Below, in pieces: positions 1 through 5,107 of a DNA stretch of 6,557 nt. Below the pieces are notes generated by a model, which saw only the letters and a program-made list of their open reading frames with translations, had not been told where the DNA came from and did no database searches. Position 1 is the first letter of the stretch. Each line of letters starts with the position of its first letter. The stretch spans positions 1 to 6,557 of the forward strand of contig JAANWY010000008.1 of the NCBI GenBank assembly GCA_018263655.1. The letters are read 5' to 3'. The stretch is from Anaerolineales bacterium. GTDB lineage: Bacteria > Chloroflexota > Anaerolineae > Epilineales > JAANWY01. The translations under genes were made by a program, and so were the position numbers.

Positions 1-10
1 TCTAAATTTG

Positions 11-108
11 ACCCTTGCGAAGGTTGCGAAGTGGCCCCACAGCGAAATGACACGCGATAACCGACGGTGATTCTGCCGCGAAACCGGCTCACAAACCTTC
101 GCAAGGGT
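11..108. repeat. Element A: 15-bp perfect inverted repeat with weak inner hairpins
   Basis: Arms at 11-25 (ACCCTTGCGAAGGTT) and 94-108 are exact reverse complements and enclose 68 bases. Inside are a small GTGG-CC-CCAC hairpin and an imperfect GTGA/TCAC plus GCCG/CGGC stem. The octamer TTGCGAAG occurs twice in a row (15-22 and 24-31). The sequence before and inside the arms resembles the element near the end of the window (6363-6490): both have a TARATTTG-type start followed by CCCT and GCGA, a GTG..CCCC..ACAG segment, and a 12/13 match around GCGAAAC. It is probably a dispersed non-coding palindromic repeat (MITE- or REP-like). No transposase is present, and the left boundary may lie outside the window. 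Confidence 0.6.
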
Positions 109-147
109 GGCCAAGCGCATCTTCTGGGCCGAATTTGGAATCGCTGA

Positions 148-177
148 TTGGACACAGCCGCTGCATTCTGGTATATT
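148..177 (+). promoter_or_regulatory. Candidate promoter for the membrane protein gene (extended -10)
   Basis: TATATT at 172-177 matches five of six bases of the sigma-70 -10 consensus and is preceded by TGG, giving an extended -10 (TGnTATATT). The upstream TTGGAC at 148-153 lies 18 bases away but is a poor -35 (3/6). If used, transcription would start near 184 and leave a leader of roughly 210 nt containing the nested palindrome at 256-367. This is sequence matching only. Confidence 0.33.
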
Positions 178-255
178 CAGTGTCGACGCCACCTCTCCGC
201 AGGTTATCGAATAGACACCGCGGAGGGTATCGCGAAGATTCTGAAGCCCTGGCCT

Positions 256-367
256 TGATCATCGTTTCGGCCATTGGCTTCCGCCTGCTCCCGCTGGATT
301 GCCAAATCCAGCGGTTATGGCTTGGATTTGGCAATCCAAGCCGAGCTAGTGGCCGAAACGATGATCA
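256..367. repeat. Element B: nested palindrome, 18-bp outer stem enclosing two 10-bp hairpins
   Basis: The outer arms at 256-273 and 350-367 are perfect 18-bp reverse complements. Between them lie two tandem perfect hairpins. One has stem 291-300/305-314 with loop GCCA. The other has stem 319-328/333-342 with loop TGGC. The two hairpins are also inverted copies of each other (295-310 pairs with 323-338 over 16 bp), so the strand can fold either as two small hairpins (a three-way junction) or as one longer inner stem. A further GCTC/GAGC pairing (287-290 with 343-346) could continue the inner helix. It ends 28 bases before the ATG at 396 and, if transcribed, sits in the leader of that gene. 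It could be a MITE-like element, a REP/BIME-like unit or a structured leader. I found no clear target-site duplication. Confidence 0.75.
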
Positions 368-395
368 TACCCGAAGCACTGACACTAGACCCGCA

Positions 396-2873
396 ATGCG
401 CAAAACAATTCTGGGTGTAATTTTGCTCTCGGCCGGCACGCTGGCCTTCGAGATCACGCTGCCCCGCATCTTTGCTGCGGGCCAGTGGTATCATTTCGCC
501 TTCATGGCCGTCAGTGTGGCGCTGCTAGGTTTTGGCGCCAGCGGGACCGCTCTAACTCTCTGGCCACGCCCCGTCGCGTCGCCGCAGAACTGGATGCACC
601 GCTTCAGTGCCGGCTTCGGTGCGAGCATCGTGCTCAGCTACCTGATCGTCAACTATATCCCCTTCGATTCTTACCGCATCGCCTGGGAGCCGATCCAGTT
701 CGTCTTCCTGGCGGTCTACTACCTGGCGCTGACGACACCGTTCTTCTTCTCCGGTGCTGTCGTTGGGACCCTACTCTCGGCCGAAGGCTACCCCGTCAAC
801 CAGGTCTACGCCGCAAACCTGGTCGGCTCCGGCCTGGGTGCACTGGTCGCGTTGGCCGGCCTCACCTGGCTAAGCGCCCCCGGCGCCGTCCTCGTTGCCG
901 CCGCCCTCGGTCTAGCCGCCACTATCGCATTCACGCCTTCACGCACCACGCACCACGCATCACGCATCACGCAATACGCAATACGCATCACGCCATCAAT
1001 CCTGATTCTCGTTTTCTTAATCCTTGCGCTAAAACCACCGATTCTATTCGACGTCCGCATGTCGCCCTACAAGACGCTCAGTTCGCTGCTGCGCTACCCG
1101 GGCACGGAGGTCACATTTACTGGCTGGAACGCCTTCTCCCGCGTCGACGCTGTCGAGAGCAGCACCATTCGCTCCTACCCGGGGCTCAGTTTGGGCTACA
1201 TGGGGCCGACACCCGAGCAAGCCGCCATCACCATCGACGGCGACAACCTGACGCCCATCACGTCCACGGAAAACGAGGATGCCCTTGCGTTCCTCGATGC
1301 CCTGCCCACTGCATTCCCCTACCAGCTTGTCGATACCCCGAAGACGCTCATCATCGAGCCAGGCGGTGGCCTCAACATACTCCAGGCTCTGCACCAGGGA
1401 GCTTCGCCGATCACAGCAGCCGAAGACAACCCGCTGATCGTAGATGTGGTACGCCGGCAGTACGGAGACTACGCCGGCCGGCCCTACACGCGACCGGAGG
1501 TCAGCGTCGAGATCGAGAACGGGCGTGGATTCGCCCGCCGCGCTGTTGTGGCCGGCGAGACATTCGATTTAGTTCACATCTCCCTGGCCGACACGTTCAA
1601 GGTAGTCAACTTCGGTGCCTACAGTCTGACCGAGAGCCCGGCGTACACCGTCGACGCCTTTCGCGACTTCTACCGCCTGCTGAGCGACGACGGCGTTCTG
1701 ATGATCCCTCGCTGGCTGCAACTGCCACCCAGCGAGAGCGCGCGGGCCGCGGCAACTGCCATCGCCGCATTGGGGGCGGAGGGCGTCGAGGAGCCGGCAG
1801 CCCATCTGCTGGCCTACCGCAGTTTCAAGACTATGACGTTGTTGGTGAAGCGCCGGCCCTTCACCGCCGATGAAGTCAACACTGCCCGCCGGTTCGCCGC
1901 CGGCCACAGCTTCGACCTAGTCGCCGCGCCGGGGATCACACCGGACGACGTGAACCAATACAACGTACTCGAAGAGCCGCTCTACTATCAGACGTTTCAA
2001 GCGCTCTTAGGACCCGATCGCGCCGACTTCATCGCCGGCTATGAATACGACATCTCGCCGCCGACGGACGACGGGCCGTTCTTTTTTCACTACTTCCGCT
2101 GGTCCCAAATCGATGAGATCCTGGCCACCTTCGGCAAGACGTGGCAACCCTTCGGCGGGAGTGGGTATCTGGTGCTCTTCATCCTGCTGGGCCTGGCGAT
2201 GCTGGCGTCCGGCACGCTCATTCTGCTTCCGCTAGTGATTCGCCGGCTGCGCAGGCCAACGGACACTGGTGAGTTTTCAGACCAACCACGCTACACGAGG
2301 ATAGGCACGTTGATCGTCTTCTTCGCTCTGGGCATCGGCTATCTGTTCATCGAAATTCCGCTGATCCAGCACTTCGTCGTGTTTCTGGGCCACCCCACAC
2401 TGGCCTTCGCCACCGTCCTGCTGGCCATTCTCGTGTTTTCGGGCATCGGCAGCCTGTTAGCCCCACGCGTGCCGCTGATTCCGGGATTCATCGCTCTATC
2501 TCTTGGCGCAACGCTGTATCCCGTGCTGCTGCGACCGATTCTGTCCGCCACGCTCGGCATCCCTCTCCTGGCCCGACTTATCGTGGCTGTGCTCACGCTG
2601 GCTCCTCTGGGCATATTCATGGGGGTTCCATTCCCCCGCGCCCTGGCCGTGGTCGAGCGCATCGATCCGCAGCTTTCGCCCTGGGCGTGGGCCATCAATG
2701 GGTGCGCGTCGGTGCTGAGTTCGATTCTGGCTACGATGCTGGCGATCTCTATCGGTTTCAGCGCTGTGCTGGCGGTTGCCGGCGGCGCGTACCTGGCCGC
2801 CCTGCTGGCAATCACACCACTGACCCCGTCGGCCACGGCCAGCACCTCGGAGATGTCGTCGATGATCCATTAG
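396..2873 (+). CDS. Polytopic membrane protein with central spermidine-synthase-like domain
   Basis: An 825-residue protein in three parts. The N-terminal part (about 4-213) has roughly six or seven membrane helices. The central soluble part (about 214-580) has a Rossmann methyltransferase/spermidine-synthase-like core: beta strand plus glycine motif LIIEPGGGLN (318-327), an acidic residue at the next strand (E343/D344), and a YSLTESPAYT-type segment (409-418) followed by FYRLLSDDGVLMI (425-437). The C-terminal part (about 590-808) has six or seven further helices, including LGIGYLFIEIPLIQ (645-658) and WAWAINGCASVL (763-774), which I recognise from membrane-fused spermidine-synthase-like proteins. 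The GGGDGG and D-x-x-DP-type residues of true aminopropyltransferases are altered (EPGGG; HISLAD), so polyamine synthesis should not be assumed; substrate and role are unknown. The ATG at 396 is chosen because the first membrane helix starts at once, and the open frame back to 135 runs through the palindrome and is low-complexity. No strong ribosome binding site is visible. Residues 181-200 are encoded by a heptamer array. Confidence 0.9.
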   Translation: MRKTILGVILLSAGTLAFEITLPRIFAAGQWYHFAFMAVSVALLGFGASGTALTLWPRPVASPQNWMHRFSAGFGASIVLSYLIVNYIPFDSYRIAWEPIQFVFLAVYYLALTTPFFFSGAVVGTLLSAEGYPVNQVYAANLVGSGLGALVALAGLTWLSAPGAVLVAAALGLAATIAFTPSRTTHHASRITQYAIRITPSILILVFLILALKPPILFDVRMSPYKTLSSLLRYPGTEVTFTGWNAFSRVDAVESSTIRSYPGLSLGYMGPTPEQAAITIDGDNLTPITSTENEDALAFLDALPTAFPYQLVDTPKTLIIEPGGGLNILQALHQGASPITAAEDNPLIVDVVRRQYGDYAGRPYTRPEVSVEIENGRGFARRAVVAGETFDLVHISLADTFKVVNFGAYSLTESPAYTVDAFRDFYRLLSDDGVLMIPRWLQLPPSESARAAATAIAALGAEGVEEPAAHLLAYRSFKTMTLLVKRRPFTADEVNTARRFAAGHSFDLVAAPGITPDDVNQYNVLEEPLYYQTFQALLGPDRADFIAGYEYDISPPTDDGPFFFHYFRWSQIDEILATFGKTWQPFGGSGYLVLFILLGLAMLASGTLILLPLVIRRLRRPTDTGEFSDQPRYTRIGTLIVFFALGIGYLFIEIPLIQHFVVFLGHPTLAFATVLLAILVFSGIGSLLAPRVPLIPGFIALSLGATLYPVLLRPILSATLGIPLLARLIVAVLTLAPLGIFMGVPFPRALAVVERIDPQLSPWAWAINGCASVLSSILATMLAISIGFSAVLAVAGGAYLAALLAITPLTPSATASTSEMSSMIH
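938..993 (+). repeat. Heptamer tandem array inside the membrane protein gene
   Basis: Eight consecutive 7-bp units end in ACGC: TTCACGC, ACCACGC twice, ATCACGC twice, AATACGC twice, ATCACGC. The array is read through in frame and encodes a Ser/Arg/Thr/His/Ile-rich linker (about residues 182-200) between a membrane helix ending near 179 and the hydrophobic stretch from 201. Such heptamer arrays are normally intergenic; here it has been tolerated as a cytoplasmic or periplasmic loop. Confidence 0.85.
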
Positions 2874-2903
2874 ACGATTTCTTCAAGCGCCTTTGGTGGT
2901 CAG

Positions 2904-3056
2904 CGGATGGGCTGCGCCGTAGCGGATTAGGGGAGAACGGATCAAATCGGATGATCGGATCGTTTGTCTACGCCGGCTTTGGTCAGTGGGATTCTCCTCG
3001 TGAATACAATCTCGTCCGCTATTGATCCGATAATCCGCTTTGCCGAAGGCAATCCG
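2904..3056. repeat. Convergent CGGAT / ATCCG cluster between converging genes
   Basis: CGGAT occurs five times on the plus strand (starting at 2904, 2923, 2938, 2948, 2956) and its reverse complement ATCCG three times (3025, 3033, 3052). The 2948-2962 stretch can pair imperfectly (about 13 of 15) with 3024-3038. A small perfect hairpin TTGCC-GAA-GGCAA lies at 3040-3052. The cluster fills the 194-bp gap between the stop codons of two converging genes and could act as a bidirectional transcription barrier, but neither side shows a T-tract, so a classical terminator is not claimed. Confidence 0.45.
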
Positions 3057-3067
3057 TTGACCGCCCA

Positions 3068-3505
3068 TCAATCCACCACAAAGTTCACACGATACCGCCC
3101 ATCCCCCACCGCCCGCCAGCTCGTGACCCGAAAATTCTCGATCTCGCCGGTGTTCGCCACATGCATGCCGGCACACGCTCGCGCATCGAACTCCCCCAAC
3201 CGCACCACGCGTACCAGATCAACCTCATCCGGCACCTCGTCGAGATTTGGCAAGTGGTCCGCCTCCTCTCGCGGCACGAAATCAATCGTCGTGTCTGCCT
3301 CCGTCGCGATCCACTCCTCGATAGTCTGCTGTACCCAGGCGATGTCTTCGTCCGCCAGCTCGCCGGCATAATCGAACTCAAACACGCACTTGCGGCTCTT
3401 GAGCCGCGAGGCATGGTTGTTCATGCCTGGAAGGCGCTCGGATAGAGCAGCTGTCAGCAGGTGTTCGGCCGAGTGGAGCGGTGGGTGGGCGTCAACGGCT
3501 CCCAT
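3068..3505 (-). CDS. AlaX-like alanyl-tRNA trans-editing protein
   Basis: A 145-residue protein resembling the second additional (editing) domain shared by alanyl- and threonyl-tRNA synthetases. It contains the two zinc-binding signatures of the family in the right order: H11-SAE-H15 near the start and C111-AGM-H115 near the end, followed by the typical VANTGEIENF segment. These free-standing proteins hydrolyse mischarged Ser-tRNA(Ala) (some also Gly-tRNA(Ala)) in the cytoplasm. The length is close to that of the short AlaX class, with no synthetase or oligomerisation domain. The usual CGGTH is CAGMH here. The ATG at 3505 is chosen because a later Met (residue 28) would remove the HxxxH motif; an AAAGG sits 11 bases upstream. 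It converges with the plus-strand membrane protein gene. Family membership is well supported; substrate specificity is inferred. Confidence 0.87.
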   Translation of the reverse strand: MGAVDAHPPLHSAEHLLTAALSERLPGMNNHASRLKSRKCVFEFDYAGELADEDIAWVQQTIEEWIATEADTTIDFVPREEADHLPNLDEVPDEVDLVRVVRLGEFDARACAGMHVANTGEIENFRVTSWRAVGDGRYRVNFVVD

Positions 3506-3516
3506 AGATTCACATA

Positions 3517-3522
3517 CCTTTC
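3517..3522 (-). promoter_or_regulatory. Shine-Dalgarno-like GAAAGG of the AlaX gene
   Basis: On the minus strand, GAAAGG precedes the ATG at 3505 with an 11-nt gap, which is long. An ATG-TGA start-stop pair lies between the two. The 11-base string GAAAGGTATGT is also found in front of the DUF1786 gene (6296-6306). Confidence 0.4.
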
Positions 3523-3555
3523 GTCAATCTTGATGTACTCACGCTGGGCGGAAGT

Positions 3556-3579
3556 CCAGCGGCAGACGCCTGCCGCTGG
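3556..3579. repeat. Perfect 10-bp stem, 4-nt loop hairpin upstream of AlaX
   Basis: CCAGCGGCAG (3556-3565) pairs exactly with CTGCCGCTGG (3570-3579) around the loop ACGC. It lies about 50 bp before the AlaX start codon. No T-run follows on either strand, so a rho-independent terminator is not supported. Its geometry (10-bp stem, 4-nt loop) matches the two inner hairpins of element B. Confidence 0.7.
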
Positions 3580-3740
3580 CGGCAGACGTCATCCACCTTG
3601 AGCTTGAGTTTCTGGCTCGACGCGTCCCCACCGCGTCCTCAGACAGTAATCGATCACCCTCGCGAAGTAGTAATGCTCGGCATAAATGAGTCACCAGTTG
3701 GCGTCGAGATCACGGCTAGCCCCTCGTCGGGCTCGGGATG

Positions 3741-3880
3741 AGCATCCTGAGTAGCGAAGCGTATCGAAGCGACGTCCTGAGTTCATCGAAGGGGGTGCGG
3801 CTCGATCCTAAGTACCGTACTATCCTGAACCCGCACCCTTCGATACGGCCTCCACTGCGTTCCGGCCTACTCAGGATGCT
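3741..3880. repeat. Element C: composite palindrome of CCTGAGTAG type
   Basis: The outer arms AGCATCCTGAGTAG (3741-3754) and 3867-3880 are perfect 14-bp reverse complements. An inner stem pairs GGTGCGG (3794-3800) with CCGCACC (3831-3837) and extends imperfectly outward through CGAAGGG / CCCTTCG with a 2-base bulge. A tiny AGTA-CCG-TACT hairpin sits in its loop (3811-3821). The left arm also holds repeated TCCTGAGT...CGAAG segments (near 3745 and 3775). It lies just downstream of the SDR stop codon and could reduce read-through into the AlaX gene. It resembles dispersed TCCTGAG...CGAAGG repeats common in environmental genomes. Confidence 0.65.
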
Positions 3881-3916
3881 GTCTTGATCTAACCGGTGAA
3901 GGATTTCTGCCGAGTA

Positions 3917-5017
3917 CTAGTAGTTCTCGATAGCCGGCAACTCGATCCCGGAGCCGGCCAGCGCCTCCTGCGTGTGCGTGCGGTCGAAGGCTTTTGGGAC
4001 CGCCATCTGCGGGATGAAGTGGCTCAGTGCACTCAGCACCTGGGCCTGGCGTGTCTCGCCGGCTTCCTCCGCCTGTCGCCGAACCTTCTCGAATATCTCC
4101 AGATCGACGATCTCGGGACACTGCACGTCATCATCCCGTCGTCGCCCGGGGGACTGCGACAGGTGTTTGGCAGTGAAGTTCACCAACTCGCCCAGCGTGA
4201 AAGAATGCTCGCGGCCGGCCACCAGGTGATACGTCCGCCCCGCCTCGAACGCCTCATCCACCAGATACACCAGTGCATCAGCCAGCCAGTCACTGGGGAT
4301 CAGATCGACGGGACCGCTGGGGTCGCCGGGGATAACGGGCACCAAATTGCTGTTGATCAAGCGCAGCGTCTGGTGTAAGAAATTGAACTGGCGCACGCGC
4401 CCTGTACGCGAATCACCCACCAGGCTGCTGGAGCGGTAGACGGCGATGGGTAGGTCGTCCATCAGGCCGCGCAGATAGACCTCGGCCTCCCACTTCGACT
4501 GTTCGTAGGCATTGACGAAGCCGGCACCGTGCACCAACTCCTCCTCGCAGATCGTGCCGGTGCGCCGGCCGGCGATGTGGGCCGTGCTCACGTGGGCAAT
4601 GCGCTGGATGCGCTGCCACTGGCGTGCCTGATCCATCAGATTCACCACACCCAGCAGGTTGACGGCACGCGCTTCCTCGAGCGAACGCCCGAAGCCAATG
4701 TCGGTCGCGCAGTGCACGATGTCCGTAGCTTCGTGCGCCAACCGGTCGGCGATAGCCGGCTCAAGGCCCAAATTTGGCGCTGTGACATCGCCGCGAACCG
4801 GCGTGATGTACATTATCTCGGCTGGCGAGAGATCGAGCTTCGCCAGCAAGTGGCGGAAGCGCTGGCTCAACGTCTCATCCGAGTCAGCGCGGATCATCGC
4901 GAACACGCGTACGCTGTCCGCGCCGGCGTAGCGCCGCAGCACCTCGCTGCCCACCAGCCCAGTCGCACCCGTCAGAAAAATGGCTCGCCGCCCCACTCGT
5001 CCTCTACCTGAAATCAC
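3917..5017 (-). CDS. Extended SDR, thioester-reductase/NAD-epimerase-like
   Basis: A 366-residue NAD(P)-dependent oxidoreductase of the extended short-chain dehydrogenase class, closest in style to the male-sterility/thioester-reductase (NAD_binding_4) branch. The nucleotide-binding TGATGLVG is at 16-23, the strand-end GDV at 76-78, a CATDIGF segment at 103-109, the active-site Ser/Thr in HVSTAHIAG (S144/T145), and catalytic Y171-x3-K175 in YEQSK. The C-terminal 65 residues form a substrate-side domain ending in a FDRTHTQEALAGSGIELP-type tail seen in bacterial members. It probably reduces or epimerises an acyl-, lipid- or sugar-linked substrate; which one cannot be told. A stop lies directly upstream of the GTG at 5017, so that is the longest form. 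An internal GTG at 4996 (residue 8) has a better ribosome binding site and would give 359 residues with the Rossmann fold intact. The gene lies 90 bp downstream of the DUF1786 gene and may be co-transcribed with it. Confidence 0.88.
   Translation of the reverse strand: MISGRGRVGRRAIFLTGATGLVGSEVLRRYAGADSVRVFAMIRADSDETLSQRFRHLLAKLDLSPAEIMYITPVRGDVTAPNLGLEPAIADRLAHEATDIVHCATDIGFGRSLEEARAVNLLGVVNLMDQARQWQRIQRIAHVSTAHIAGRRTGTICEEELVHGAGFVNAYEQSKWEAEVYLRGLMDDLPIAVYRSSSLVGDSRTGRVRQFNFLHQTLRLINSNLVPVIPGDPSGPVDLIPSDWLADALVYLVDEAFEAGRTYHLVAGREHSFTLGELVNFTAKHLSQSPGRRRDDDVQCPEIVDLEIFEKVRRQAEEAGETRQAQVLSALSHFIPQMAVPKAFDRTHTQEALAGSGIELPAIENY
5000..5005 (-). promoter_or_regulatory. AGAGGA favouring a GTG start at 4996 for the SDR
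   Basis: On the minus strand, AGAGGA is followed after 3 nt by the GTG at 4996-4994. The GTG at 5017 has no purine-rich stretch in front of it. The spacing is short, so this favours but does not settle the shorter protein. Confidence 0.4.
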
Positions 5018-5037
5018 TCATATCAAGAATCGACCCC

Positions 5038-5106
5038 CAACCACCCAACCACCTAACCACCCAACCACCTAGCCACCTAGCCACCTAACCACCCAACCAC
5101 CCAACC
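5038..5106. repeat. Octamer tandem array, 8.6 copies of YARCCACC
   Basis: Eight complete 8-bp units (CAACCACC, TAACCACC or TAGCCACC) run without interruption from 5038 to 5101, followed by a partial unit CAACC. The array fills the gap between the DUF1786 stop codon (5108) and the SDR start. In the sense of both genes it reads as repeated GGTGG-TTG/TTA/CTA, with GG or GGG runs every few bases that could form two-layer G-quadruplexes. Copies are not identical, so it is not a very recent expansion. Confidence 0.9.
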
Positions 5107-5107
5107 T

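Larger units (their letters stand above)
3506..3916. other. 411-bp intergenic region with palindromes, no confident gene
   Basis: This gap separates the AlaX start from the stop of the upstream SDR gene, both on the minus strand. Going rightward it holds the AlaX leader, a perfect hairpin (3556-3579), a duplicated GGCAGACG (3561-3568 and 3581-3588), a stretch of about 130 bp with a protein-like but interrupted minus-strand frame (3589-3714), and the composite palindrome at 3741-3880. I see no tRNA cloverleaf and no convincing promoter. Confidence 0.6.

Noticed and set aside
135..395. N-terminal extension of the membrane protein reading frame back to an ATG at 135
   Set aside because: It would translate the nested palindrome and an unlikely Arg/Ser-rich stretch, and delay the first membrane helix by 87 residues. 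The ATG at 396 fits the family start.
485..1873. 462-codon plus-strand open frame overlapping the membrane protein gene
   Set aside because: Its Arg/Pro/His-rich composition is typical of a frame shadow in GC-rich DNA, and the overlapping frame has clear domains.
396..2873. Genuine spermidine synthase (speE)
   Set aside because: Membrane domains on both sides and altered cofactor and catalytic motifs; only a distant fold relationship is supported.
3556..3579. Rho-independent terminator
   Set aside because: The hairpin is perfect but no T-run follows on either strand, and it lies in the AlaX leader rather than after a gene.
3896..4378. 160-codon plus-strand frame opposite the SDR gene
   Set aside because: Antisense shadow; the minus-strand frame has the SDR motifs.
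5038..5106. CRISPR-like array
   Set aside because: Units are 8 bp with no spacers; it is a simple tandem repeat.
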